Below, one piece after another: positions 25,144 through 33,030 of a stretch of 33,900 nt of DNA. Position 1 is the stretch's first letter; every line of letters begins with the position of its first letter. Source of the DNA: CAZLMW01 sp964560875 (GTDB lineage: Bacteria; Myxococcota_A; UBA9042); assembly GCA_964560875.1 (NCBI GenBank), contig CAZLMW010000091.1, positions 1 to 33,900 on the forward strand, written 5' to 3'. Below the pieces are notes generated by a model. That model saw only the letters and a list, made by a program, of their open reading frames with translations. It did no database searches and was not told where the DNA came from. The translations under genes were made by a program, and so were the position numbers.

Positions 25144-26361
25144 TCACTTAAACCAGAGGAGCGGGTTGCGCGGCTGGCCGTTTTCGCGGATCTCGACGTA
25201 CAGGTAGGGGCCTTTGAGCGAGCCGCTGTAGCCGACTTTGGCCAGCCGAGCGCGGGAGCGGACCACCTCGCCGGTCTTCACCTCGGGGTCGTCGACGTGG
25301 GCGTAGACGCTGTGCCAGCCCTTGCCGTGGTCGATGATGATCGTGCGCCCGTAGCCGGGTAGCCGGCCGACGAACGCGACGCGCCCCCAGAAGACGGCGC
25401 GCACCCAGTTGATGCGCTCGGGGTACTTCGGGCGAATATCGACGCCGCGGTGAAACGTGGTGGTGCCGAATTTCGGGTTGCGGCGGGGACCGTAGGGCAC
25501 TTCGATCAGCGAGTAGTTGACCGGACGCAGCAGCCGGCCGCGGGTCAAGCCGAAGGTGTAGCGCCTCTCTTGCCATTGCTTGAGCGTGCCGATTCGCTCA
25601 ACGAGGGCGCGGTTTGCGGCGTCGAGGTCACGGCGAATGCGCTCGTTGTAGACCGGGTCGTCGCCGATCTGGATGATGAGCGCGCGCTTGTCTTTGCGCT
25701 TTACTTCGAGCGCCGCCTTCTTCAAGTGCAGGTCGCCGTCGAGCTTTTCGAGGTTGGCGAGGGCGGCGTTGCGGCGGTCGGTGATCGCCGCCATCTCGGT
25801 GAGTTTGTCGCGGTATTTACGCAGCCGCTGGCGGTCACCAACGAGCAGCCTGCTCAAGACACGATCTTTGATCACGCCATCTGCGTGATCGCGCGAGCTC
25901 AATGTGAATCGAAGACCCGCTGTGCGCCGCAAGCGAACAATCGCGCGCAACCGAGCACGGACCGCGCGGCGCATGTCCGCCACATCTTTTTCGGCGGCTG
26001 ACCGTCGCGCTTCGGCGTCGCGCATTCGGTCGGTCGCGGTGGCCCGTCGCGCGGCGAGTGTGTCGATGCGGCGCTGGGTCTCCTCCACCTGGCGGTCGAG
26101 GTCATCGAGGGCGCGGAGCAGGCCGAGCTCGGTCGCCAGGACACGGGCGTAGCGGGCGTTCAGTGCCTTCTTTTCGGCCTCGCTCAGCTTGGGGGCGGGC
26201 GGCGTTCGGCGCTGCGATTTGGCGACGTGGCGCGGCGCTGTGGGGTTGGCCGCGCGAACCTCGGCCTGGTTGTTGAGCCCGGTCGGTGGCGCCCCGGCCG
26301 CGTGCACGACCACGGGTGCGGCGACCAGGAAAACAACAGCGATCAACGGCTCGGTACGCAT
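25144..26361 (-). CDS. EnvC-like M23-family protein with degenerate LytM active site
   Basis: Exported peptidoglycan-related protein of 405 residues. A signal peptide (about 1-22) is followed by a long coiled coil (about 58-265, with Arg/Ala/Leu heptads) and a C-terminal LytM/M23 domain (about 275-400). The domain keeps His304 and Asp308 (HRGVD) and His355 (YAH). The final H-x-H motif, normally within a HLHFE-like strand, reads YLYVE at 386-390. One zinc ligand and one catalytic His are therefore replaced by Tyr. In E. coli, EnvC with a degenerate LytM domain activates the amidases AmiA/AmiB at the septum. By analogy this protein is probably an activator rather than an enzyme. No amidase gene lies in the window. 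The gene is divergent from the FAD oxidase, with 122 bp between. Confidence 0.88.
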   Translation of the reverse strand: MRTEPLIAVVFLVAAPVVVHAAGAPPTGLNNQAEVRAANPTAPRHVAKSQRRTPPAPKLSEAEKKALNARYARVLATELGLLRALDDLDRQVEETQRRIDTLAARRATATDRMRDAEARRSAAEKDVADMRRAVRARLRAIVRLRRTAGLRFTLSSRDHADGVIKDRVLSRLLVGDRQRLRKYRDKLTEMAAITDRRNAALANLEKLDGDLHLKKAALEVKRKDKRALIIQIGDDPVYNERIRRDLDAANRALVERIGTLKQWQERRYTFGLTRGRLLRPVNYSLIEVPYGPRRNPKFGTTTFHRGVDIRPKYPERINWVRAVFWGRVAFVGRLPGYGRTIIIDHGKGWHSVYAHVDDPEVKTGEVVRSRARLAKVGYSGSLKGPYLYVEIRENGQPRNPLLWFK

Positions 26362-26483
26362 CGGCGGGCACCGTAATGCGCCGTGGATCGCGCTTCAAGT
26401 GCTGTTCACCGCGCGGCCGATCCGCGTCGAAATGCTCGACGCGCTCCTTGTCCGACCCTCGCGCGATGGCGTAACGTCTCGGC

Positions 26484-27806
26484 ATGGCCAATCCCCGTGC
26501 CGTGGCGATCGCCAACGCCGCCCGCGCCGATCTGATCGATCGCGTCGGTGTCCAACGGGTGCTTGTCGGGGAACCGGCGCGCGCCGCCGTCGGGCTCGAT
26601 AAGGACAGCGGTGAGCCGATCGCCGTGGTCAAACCGCACAACGCTGAGCAGGTGGTCACCACCTTGAAGGTCGGTCGGTCGCGTCATTTCGACGTCATCG
26701 TTCGCAGCAATCTGCCCGCGCTCGATCCGCTGCGCCTGCGCGATACGATCGTGCTCGACACGCGCGGCTTGGATCGTCCGCCCGCCGTCGATATCGGCCG
26801 GCGGGTCGTCACGGTTGGCGCCGGCGTCGAGCTCGCGGTCATCGATCGCGCCGCGCGCGGCGCCCGGCTGTGCCTGCGCGGCGTACCTGCCTGGAGCGAC
26901 GGGTCGACAGTCGGTTCCCTCCTGGCGGTGGGTGAGCCCGGCGAAATCGGGCTCGGCGATGGCACGCTTCACGCGGACGTGGTGGCGGCAACTGTCGTCG
27001 GCGGCAACGGCCGTGTCGCGCGCATCGGCGGTCCCTTGCTCATCGGTCAGTCGCCATGGGCCTGTGGTGGGTTGCCTGATCCGCTCGCCCTGCTGCTCGG
27101 CGGTGAAGGCCGGATGGCCGTGCTGATCGATGTCACCCTGCGCCTGCACCCAGCGCCATTCGCGTCGTGGATCGAGGCGGACATCGGCACCGACCGCGCC
27201 GCTTTCCTCGCCGCCCTGTCCGCCGCTCGAAAGGCCACGTCTCGGCGTCTGATCGACACCGTCCTCGTCGATCCCGCTGGACGCCTGTCGGTTCGTTCCG
27301 TCACCTGGCGGCAAGACGCAGACCTCGCTGTCGTCACAAAACAAGCCAAAGAGACGTTCGCCAACCACGCGATCAAGCTCGGCAAACCCCAAGACGAAGA
27401 CCGCCGCGCTCGCCTCGGCTACGAAGCTGGCGCGTGGCCACGGCCGGTCGACAGTCGTCGCACGAGCCTCGATTTGCACGTCAGTTGGCCGGACGCGGCG
27501 TCGGTTTTCGACATCATCGCCGCGCTCTGCGCACCCGAGCAGACCCCGGCCACCGATGTCTCGTGGGCGCTTGGTAGCGACGGCATCCGCGTTCGTTGCG
27601 CGTTCGACGGACTCGCCAGCCGCCACCCTCTCATCAAGGGCGTCTCCCACCTCCTCGACGCCGGGGCCGTGCCGATCGGAGTTGGCGCTGAGCTGCGCGA
27701 TGTCGCCCGTGCTCGTATGGGAACAAGCAGCCGCGTGCTGACCACGGCACTGGTCCGTGCTTTCGACCCTGACAACGTGCTCTCCGGCAAGATTGGCGTC
27801 CTCTAG
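26484..27806 (+). CDS. FAD-linked oxidase (PCMH-type, GlcE/VAO-like)
   Basis: A 440-residue flavoprotein-like protein of the FAD-binding type 4 (vanillyl-alcohol oxidase/GlcE) group. The N-terminal half shows the PCMH pattern: PIAVVKPHNAEQVVTTLK, then DTIVLDTRGLDR, VVTVGAGVELAVIDRAA, and DGSTVGSLLAVGEPGEIGLG with the flavin-contacting loop. It ends in the family-typical VRAFDPDNVLSGKIGVL. The usual vRGGG-type FAD loop is not preserved (VIVRSNLPALD instead), so flavin attachment may differ or be weak. Substrate is unknown; GlcE-type glycolate oxidase subunits are the closest idea. No partner subunit (GlcD, GlcF) is adjacent. ATG 26484 is the first codon of the frame and lacks a clear ribosome site. 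It is followed after 16 bp by trmL. Confidence 0.78.
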   Translation: MANPRAVAIANAARADLIDRVGVQRVLVGEPARAAVGLDKDSGEPIAVVKPHNAEQVVTTLKVGRSRHFDVIVRSNLPALDPLRLRDTIVLDTRGLDRPPAVDIGRRVVTVGAGVELAVIDRAARGARLCLRGVPAWSDGSTVGSLLAVGEPGEIGLGDGTLHADVVAATVVGGNGRVARIGGPLLIGQSPWACGGLPDPLALLLGGEGRMAVLIDVTLRLHPAPFASWIEADIGTDRAAFLAALSAARKATSRRLIDTVLVDPAGRLSVRSVTWRQDADLAVVTKQAKETFANHAIKLGKPQDEDRRARLGYEAGAWPRPVDSRRTSLDLHVSWPDAASVFDIIAALCAPEQTPATDVSWALGSDGIRVRCAFDGLASRHPLIKGVSHLLDAGAVPIGVGAELRDVARARMGTSSRVLTTALVRAFDPDNVLSGKIGVL

Positions 27807-27822
27807 CGCGGCTGACCACGAT

Positions 27823-28284
27823 ATGGAGATCGCCCTGATCGAGCCGGAAATCCCCGGCAACACCGGCAGTATCGGTCGCCTTTGTGTGGGGACGGCGACG
27901 CGCCTGCACCTGGTCGGCAAGCTCGGCTTTTCGATCTCCGACAAGATGGTCAAGCGCGCGGGCCTCGACTACTGGAAGGACATCGACCTGCACGTTCACC
28001 CCGACGTGGACACGTGGTTTGAGGCGATGGGCGGCCGACGTTTGCACCTCTACAGCGCGCGCGGCCCCCGAAACTACGCCGAGCTTGCCTATGGCCCCGA
28101 CGACGTCCTGGTCTTCGGCTGCGAGACGCGCGGCTTCCCACAACGCATTCGGACCCGCTTTCACGACGCGTTGGTGCGCATCCCAACCAACCCCATGATC
28201 CGCAGCCTCAACCTCGCAAACGCGGCGTCGGTCGTGCTCTACGAAGCGCTCCGCCAACAGGACTTCCTGGGGCTGGACCGTTGA
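27823..28284 (+). CDS. trmL: tRNA (cytidine(34)-2'-O)-methyltransferase TrmL
   Basis: SPOUT-class enzyme that methylates the 2'-O of the wobble base (C34/cmnm5U34) of tRNA-Leu using S-adenosylmethionine. The 153-residue length matches the family. Conserved blocks are EPEIPGNTGSIGRLC at the N-terminus, LVFGCETRGFP, and IPTNPMIRSLNLANAASVVLYE, which forms the C-terminal knot and SAM pocket. The start at 27823 (MEIALIEPEIPGN) is the family-typical one; an upstream in-frame ATG at 27757 would overlap the oxidase gene and adds unrelated residues. Its stop overlaps the next start by 4 bp. Confidence 0.95.
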   Translation: MEIALIEPEIPGNTGSIGRLCVGTATRLHLVGKLGFSISDKMVKRAGLDYWKDIDLHVHPDVDTWFEAMGGRRLHLYSARGPRNYAELAYGPDDVLVFGCETRGFPQRIRTRFHDALVRIPTNPMIRSLNLANAASVVLYEALRQQDFLGLDR

Positions 28285-29246
28285 GCTGCATCGCCGAACA
28301 ACTGCTGCGTGGGCCGGCGATCCGCTGCGTCACGTTCGTCGCGTTCTCGGCGGCCGCTGGGCTGTTTTTGACAAGTCCTGCTGCGGCCAAGCCGAGCAAA
28401 CCCGTGGCGCCGATGTCCAAGAGAGCCGAGACCGTCTACGCCCAGACCCACGACTTGATGCAGCGCACGGGCGACGATGTCGGCGAAAAGATGCTGGCGC
28501 TCCTCATGCCGGTCTTGCGCGAACAACCCCATGGCCTGCTGGTCGGAAGGCTCGTGGTGGCCGCGGCGCGATTGGCGCATGGTCCGAAGGGAAACGCCCG
28601 TGTCGACCGGCTGCTGCGCGATGCGGATGACAACCGCGACGACAAGCTCAAGCAGTTTCTCGCTGGTGTGGCCGTCCACTACCGGGGTCATGGGCAGGCA
28701 ACGACGCGTGCGGCCAAGCGAGCCGACTACGAACGCGCCATCCGTTACCTGCAGCGCGCGCGACCCGACCTCGATCATGCGCCGCGCCTGTGGATCTACC
28801 TGTCGGTGAGCTACCTGCGGACCGGCAAACAGGAGGCGGCCGAGGACGCGATTGACCGAGCTGCCAAGGCCGATGGGGGCGAGGATGCTGACGTCTACTA
28901 CTGCGCCGCCGAGGTCTACCACCGCAAAGATCCGGCCCGCGCAATCAAGGACATCGACCGTTACCTGGCGATCATGAAGGACAACCTCGCCAAGGGGGCT
29001 TACTCGGCGCCCGAAAAAGAAGCGGGCGTGCGACGGATGCGTGACCGCTTGCTGGCCGCGGTCGACGGCAAGCAGCCGCTCAGTGACGAGGAGCTCTTCG
29101 ATCCGATCGCCGAGACGTCGCTGCTTCCCAAGAACTTCGACACCGGTTCGACGCCGACGCGACTGCTCGCGTTGCTGCTCTTGGTCGCCCCCGGCCTCGG
29201 TGTCTGGTGGCTCAAGCGGCGCAAGTCGAGCGGCATTCAGAAGTAG
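28281..29246 (+). CDS. TPR-containing membrane-anchored protein, function unknown
   Basis: A 321-residue protein with a signal-peptide-like segment (about 14-37, VTFVAFSAAAGLFLTSPAAA) and helical sequence with TPR-like pairs at about 125-230 (RADYERAIRYLQRARPDLD, WIYLSVSYLRTGKQEAAEDAI, VYYCAAEVYHRKDPARAIKD). A C-terminal membrane span (about 291-312) is followed by a short Lys/Arg stop-transfer tail. It would thus be a periplasmic helical-repeat domain anchored at its C-terminus. The start is TTG 28281 in a TTGA overlap with the trmL stop, which suggests coupled translation. Its last 10 bp overlap the end of the opposite-strand barrel gene. No specific family recognised. Confidence 0.78.
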   Translation: MSCIAEQLLRGPAIRCVTFVAFSAAAGLFLTSPAAAKPSKPVAPMSKRAETVYAQTHDLMQRTGDDVGEKMLALLMPVLREQPHGLLVGRLVVAAARLAHGPKGNARVDRLLRDADDNRDDKLKQFLAGVAVHYRGHGQATTRAAKRADYERAIRYLQRARPDLDHAPRLWIYLSVSYLRTGKQEAAEDAIDRAAKADGGEDADVYYCAAEVYHRKDPARAIKDIDRYLAIMKDNLAKGAYSAPEKEAGVRRMRDRLLAAVDGKQPLSDEELFDPIAETSLLPKNFDTGSTPTRLLALLLLVAPGLGVWWLKRRKSSGIQK

Positions 29247-29932
29247 TACGTGTAGCCGATTCCGCCGGAGTGGCGGCCCGAGAGCTCGATGCGCCCACCG
29301 GCTGTGCGTGGCATCGGGGTGGAGCCGTTTGCGACGCTGCCGTTACCGCCCGAGCTGGCTACGAACGAGATGCCGACCGACGCGGTCAAAGATGAGTGAT
29401 CGGAGAGAAAGAACTCGACCTGCAGCGGGATGGCGAAGACCAGATCAAAAAGAAAGGACGTGCTGCTCAGCTCGTCGAGAACCCGCACCTGGCCGTTATC
29501 GCCCGATGTCACCAGCACGCTGTCCGCTTCGACCTCTGAGGTTGTGCCCTGCACAAAGATGCGCCCGCCGATCGCGGCGCTCACCCGCGGCACGTCGTAG
29601 ATTCGATAGAGCACGCCGAAGCCGCCGTTGAACTGCCGTGTCTCGCGCAGCCGGTTGCGGTCGATGTCCCAGTCAAAGCCGGCGATCAGCTCGATCGCGA
29701 AGGTCTCCCGCCAATAGCGAAAAGTCAGCGCTGGCGCCGAACCCTTCAGCGTCGAGACCAGGCGACCCGAGAACCCGAGACCTGCTTTGCCCGTCATATC
29801 ACGGGCTTCTGCTGTTGCCGCGGCGCCCGCGATGAGCCCCGCCACGACCGCACAAAGCAACCGCCCGCGAAACGACGGTGCAATTTTCTCGCGCCGGGGC
29901 TGGATGTTGCGAGGGGCGATACGGGTTAGCAT
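29237..29932 (-). CDS. Outer-membrane beta-barrel protein
   Basis: A 231-residue predicted small porin-like barrel. A signal peptide at about 22-43 (RGRLLCAVVAGLIAGAAATAEA) is followed by alternating amphipathic strands. The C-terminus is GYTYYF with a terminal Phe, the usual signal for outer-membrane insertion by BAM. No specific family is recognised; it resembles generic OmpA/OmpW-like barrels of myxobacteria. The ATG at 29932 is assigned because it is just upstream of the signal peptide. The frame stays open for 2.5 kb further, but there it runs antisense to real genes. It has only 6 bp to the divergent gene at 29939, so either start may lie further downstream; a TTG at the LLCAVV codons would still give a signal peptide. 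Confidence 0.75.
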   Translation of the reverse strand: MLTRIAPRNIQPRREKIAPSFRGRLLCAVVAGLIAGAAATAEARDMTGKAGLGFSGRLVSTLKGSAPALTFRYWRETFAIELIAGFDWDIDRNRLRETRQFNGGFGVLYRIYDVPRVSAAIGGRIFVQGTTSEVEADSVLVTSGDNGQVRVLDELSSTSFLFDLVFAIPLQVEFFLSDHSSLTASVGISFVASSGGNGSVANGSTPMPRTAGGRIELSGRHSGGIGYTYYF

Positions 29933-29938
29933 GCCCAG

Positions 29939-30649
29939 ATGGTGCCGTTGCGACGATGGACCGACAAGCTGCGCGAGCACGTGGAGATAGCGTCGCGGCA
30001 CCGGCGTGTGCTGGCCTGGGGTTTCGCGCTCTGGGTCATCAGCATCGCCCTGCCGTGCGCGTTCATGTTTCCCGATGGCGGATTGCATCGGCCCGTGACG
30101 TGGGCGTTGGCCGCGCTGGCGCCGGTCGCGATGATCGTCGCCGCTGCTTCTGCGCAACCGCAGCTCGTCTTCGGGGTGGGCCTGGCCAGTCACCTGCCGC
30201 TGCTCGTTGCATGTCCCGATCTGCTTGGTCCGCGCGTCGTAGGTCCCATCCAGGGGCTCGCCGTGGCGGTGCTCATTCTCGGATTTGCGGCGGCGGCGTT
30301 CGACAGCACACCCGGACGCGCCGAGAGGGTCCCCGTCGTGCAGCGATTCGCCCGTCTCTTCCGCTGGCCCCAGGCCCCGCATCGTCGCCTCGTCGCCGCG
30401 CTCGCCGTCGCGTGGGCTGTGCTGGCCTGGTCGGTGCTTGAACATGACACCGCGGTCGCCGAGCCCCAACGGGCTGTGCGGGTCGCGGCGGTCGCGCTGT
30501 GTTGGATGGCGGTTGTTCGCGTGCCGCTGCAGCGGCCGGCGGCGACGGACGTCAGTGTGGACGCGGTTGGAGGTATCTTGGTCCGCCGCGGTGTTTGGGT
30601 GGCGCTCGCTATTGGCGCATGGGTTTGGCTGCAGCGAGGTGCGTCGTGA
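29939..30649 (+). CDS. Multi-span inner-membrane protein of unknown function
   Basis: A 236-residue hydrophobic protein with about six predicted membrane spans (around 27-45, 52-72, 78-92, 98-120, 148-166, 178-195 and a last one near 212-230). Basic residues at the start (RRWTDKLR, RHRR) favour the inside. No motif that I recognise. Its stop overlaps the start of a second small membrane gene (GTGA), so the two probably act together. No ribosome site is evident at the ATG. Confidence 0.65.
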   Translation: MVPLRRWTDKLREHVEIASRHRRVLAWGFALWVISIALPCAFMFPDGGLHRPVTWALAALAPVAMIVAAASAQPQLVFGVGLASHLPLLVACPDLLGPRVVGPIQGLAVAVLILGFAAAAFDSTPGRAERVPVVQRFARLFRWPQAPHRRLVAALAVAWAVLAWSVLEHDTAVAEPQRAVRVAAVALCWMAVVRVPLQRPAATDVSVDAVGGILVRRGVWVALAIGAWVWLQRGAS

Positions 30650-30861
30650 CGGTGATTCGCGTGCTGGGCGTCGTCTTGGCGATGGTCTCGTGTTGGCCGG
30701 TTTACGTGGGCCTCGGCGCGATCTCCGAGCGGGACTATCTCGCCGGCGGTCTCGCGCTCGGGCTAGCGTGGGTGTTGGCCCGCACAGGTGTCGAGCTGGT
30801 GGCGATGACGCAATCTTCGACGAAGGCGTCGTCTGGCGCGCCTGGCGATCGATTGCCTTGA
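30646..30861 (+). CDS. Small two-span membrane protein
   Basis: A 71-residue protein starting at GTG 30646, in a 4-bp GTGA overlap with the previous gene and preceded by GAGGT. Two hydrophobic segments are predicted at about 4-24 and 30-50, with a polar Ser/Thr-rich tail. The frame remains open upstream to 30499, but that part is Gly/Arg-rich and overlaps the membrane gene, so it is not used. Likely a partner subunit of the upstream membrane protein. Function unknown. Confidence 0.6.
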   Translation: MTVIRVLGVVLAMVSCWPVYVGLGAISERDYLAGGLALGLAWVLARTGVELVAMTQSSTKASSGAPGDRLP

Positions 30862-30886
30862 CGTCGCAGTCTGCTACGTTCCGGCT

Positions 30887-31933
30887 ATGTCCGCCCGCTT
30901 CGTAGACAAGGTCCCGGCCCGCTCCGTCGCCGCGTTCGTGGTTGCCCTCGTCCTCGCTGCCGGCTGCGCTGAAGAGGTCGTCGTCGCCCAGCGTTCGGCG
31001 CATCGATTGCCCAGCGCTGGCGGCCCGCAGCCATGGTCGGCCAAGGCATGTGACCCCGGAAAACTGACCCCAGATGTGCTCGCATGTGTCGGTGGTGTGC
31101 CCGTGACGCGTGCCGCCTTTGACCGCGTCGTGGGTGCGTATCCCCCCGGGACGTCCCCGGCCGCCATTGTGCAGGCGCTTGTCGACGCCGAGGTGCTCGC
31201 TCAAAAGGCCCGCACATCCGGGCTGTGGAGCGATTGGCTGCTCGACGAGCACAAGCGGGCGATGGTTCGCGGCTATCTCGAGCGTCACTTCGAAGACAAC
31301 TACAAGGCTGCGAACGTCGCCGAGGCCGATATGCGGCGCGCGTGGCGGGATTGGCGGATCCGCATCCGCTATGTGCGTGAACCCAGCTACTTCGCGACCG
31401 ACGCGCAGTTCCTCTGCTGTTCGGGTGACTGGCGCAAGTGCGAGATCCGCCGGGACGTCAACAAGTGCATCGACGGCCTGTCCGACCAGGCTCACGAGCT
31501 CGCCAAGATCCTGCAAGCCGACCCGCCCCGTAGCGCGCTCGAGATGAAGGGTCGCGTCTACGCGCTCGGCCACCGGTTTCCCAAGGTCGCCATCGCCGAT
31601 GTCAACTTCTTCTACATCAAGGACATCCCGCACGAAGATCAGATCGGCAAGGGCTACGAGGTCATGGTTGAGCCCTACGCAAAGGCCGTCACCGCGATGA
31701 AACCCGGCGACATCAGCCCACCGATTCGCACGCCGTTTGGCTGGCATATCGCGCGATTGAACAGCTACGAGCCGCCCAAAGCCGGCAAGCTTACCGACCC
31801 GACCATTCGCAACGATATCGCCGACAACATCTTGCCGCTCGTCCGCAAGCGCGATGTTCAGCGCCGTGCCTACGAGCTGATGAGCAAACGCAAGGTCAAG
31901 ATCACCTTCGATGAGGCGCTCAAGAAGAGTTGA
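30887..31933 (+). CDS. PpiC-type peptidyl-prolyl isomerase lipoprotein (SurA/PrsA-like)
   Basis: Exported chaperone/foldase. The 348-residue product has a lipoprotein signal with lipobox LAAGC (Cys27). A helical N-terminal chaperone region (about 65-170) holds the VGGVPVTRAAFDRV start typical of SurA-like proteins. A PpiC-type parvulin domain at about 185-310 ends in KPGDISPPIRTPFGWHIARL, the family signature. A C-terminal helix follows. Catalysis is cis-trans isomerisation of Xaa-Pro bonds. The domain carries four Cys (FLCCSGDWRKC...NKC) in a region where most parvulins have none. It starts 25 bp after the small membrane gene and precedes the 42-bp repeats. Confidence 0.9.
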   Translation: MSARFVDKVPARSVAAFVVALVLAAGCAEEVVVAQRSAHRLPSAGGPQPWSAKACDPGKLTPDVLACVGGVPVTRAAFDRVVGAYPPGTSPAAIVQALVDAEVLAQKARTSGLWSDWLLDEHKRAMVRGYLERHFEDNYKAANVAEADMRRAWRDWRIRIRYVREPSYFATDAQFLCCSGDWRKCEIRRDVNKCIDGLSDQAHELAKILQADPPRSALEMKGRVYALGHRFPKVAIADVNFFYIKDIPHEDQIGKGYEVMVEPYAKAVTAMKPGDISPPIRTPFGWHIARLNSYEPPKAGKLTDPTIRNDIADNILPLVRKRDVQRRAYELMSKRKVKITFDEALKKS

Positions 31934-31951
31934 GTTGGCAGGTTGCCTTTG

Positions 31952-32035
31952 TTTTGTCTTGGCAGACGGCGCCTCGATCTTGGGTTCCTTGGTTTTTGTC
32001 TTGGCAGACGGCGCCTCGATCTTGGGTTCCTTGGG
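31952..32035 (-). repeat. Two 42-bp direct repeats downstream of the PpiC gene
   Basis: Two adjacent 42-bp copies (31952-31993 and 31994-32035) differ only at the last base. Read on the minus strand they encode KEPKIEAPSAKTK-like peptides twice, in a frame open on both sides. This resembles a Lys/Pro/Ala low-complexity protein tail. No start codon or complete gene is attached. It lies just after the stop of the methyltransferase (minus strand) but in a different frame. Confidence 0.8.
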
Positions 32036-32058
32036 TGCCTTGGTCTTGCGGGAGGGAT

Positions 32059-32967
32059 CTAGTCGTCGCCGCGCTGTGCTCGTTGAACGCCGACCAAGCC
32101 GTTCATGGCCATGAGCGCTGCATCTGCAAGGCCCGGTGAGACGTACAACGACTCCCACGTCCGGGCTTTGCGACCGGACAGTGTCGCTTGGCTGGATCTC
32201 CCGGCGTTGATTTCCAGGTGCAGCAGGCCCAGCGCTGCCGGGAGTGGTTGGCCATAGCGCTGGTCGCCGGTGCGTCCGTCGTAGCTGAGCAGAAACGGGA
32301 TGTCGCGCTCGACCATGGTGTCCAGGAAGGCGATCAGCGGTTCTTCTGCCAACCCGGCGTGGTAGCGCTTGTCGCGGCCAACCGTGGTCCCGATCCACGG
32401 AGGATCGAGGTACACAAGGTCGTCGCCGGTGGCGTCTTCGCACGTGGTTCGGAAGTCTGCCGCGTGCACCACGGACCGACCTTGCAAGAGCTCGGCGATC
32501 GCGTGGGCTGCGGTGCGGACGGTCCGGGGCTTGCGGCCATGGCGGCGATGGTCAGCCGATTGGTTGAAGCGGCCGTCGGTGGCGAAGCGCGGTGCGTTCT
32601 TGACGCAGCGGGCCAATAGATAGAGCAGCGCCACCGGGTCGCCGGACCGGTTGAACGCGTCGCGGGTGGATTCGAAGTGCGCACGCGGATCGGTGTGTTG
32701 GGCGTTCCAGAGCGCCTCGTAGCCGTCGGAAAGGCAGGCTGGATCCTCGATGCAGAGTTTCCAGAGCGCCGCCAACGCGGTCAGTGACTCGCCGATGACA
32801 AAGCCGCGCGCGACGGAGCTTTCAGCGGCCGCGAGTGACATCGCAGCGGACCCGGCGAAGGGTTCGAAGAAGCGTGCGAATCGCCGGTTTCCCAGCAGCG
32901 CGAGAATGCGCGGCGCGAGAAGACGCTTGCTGCCCTGGTAGGGAACGAGGTGGGGAACGCCCGGCAT
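32059..32967 (-). CDS. N6-adenine DNA methyltransferase (D12/Dam class)
   Basis: Class alpha (D12) adenine-N6 methyltransferase of 302 residues, within the 260-300 range of Dam-like enzymes. The SAM-binding start PYQGSKRLLAPRI at 9-21, motif I FFEPFAGSAAMSL at 33-45, and motif IV YLDPPW at 187-191 (usually DPPY) are all present. Replacement of the catalytic-loop Tyr by Trp is unusual; many D12 enzymes have Tyr there. No restriction endonuclease is seen next to it, so it looks like an orphan methylase. The ATG at 32967 has no good ribosome site. It lies 63 bp downstream of lexA on the same strand, so may be co-transcribed with it. Confidence 0.88.
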   Translation of the reverse strand: MPGVPHLVPYQGSKRLLAPRILALLGNRRFARFFEPFAGSAAMSLAAAESSVARGFVIGESLTALAALWKLCIEDPACLSDGYEALWNAQHTDPRAHFESTRDAFNRSGDPVALLYLLARCVKNAPRFATDGRFNQSADHRRHGRKPRTVRTAAHAIAELLQGRSVVHAADFRTTCEDATGDDLVYLDPPWIGTTVGRDKRYHAGLAEEPLIAFLDTMVERDIPFLLSYDGRTGDQRYGQPLPAALGLLHLEINAGRSSQATLSGRKARTWESLYVSPGLADAALMAMNGLVGVQRAQRGDD

Positions 32968-33030
32968 CGGGTGAGGATGGCACGTTCGGGCGCGAATCGC
33001 GGCAGTGGCTCGGCAGCTCCGCGCGCGGAA

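Noticed and set aside
24739..25147. Open frames through the 102-bp repeats as a repeat protein
   Set aside because: Frames are open on both strands and in several phases because the unit length is divisible by three and stop codons are rare; the conserved feature is base-paired arms, not codons.
26406..27953. A 515-codon minus-strand frame opposite the FAD oxidase
   Set aside because: No domain, Asp/Gly/Arg-rich composition, antisense to a recognisable flavoprotein and to trmL.
29933..32443. Upstream extension of the barrel gene frame to a 1068-codon frame
   Set aside because: The extension runs antisense to the membrane genes and the PpiC gene and has no domain; the barrel gene needs only the part from 29932, where a signal peptide begins.
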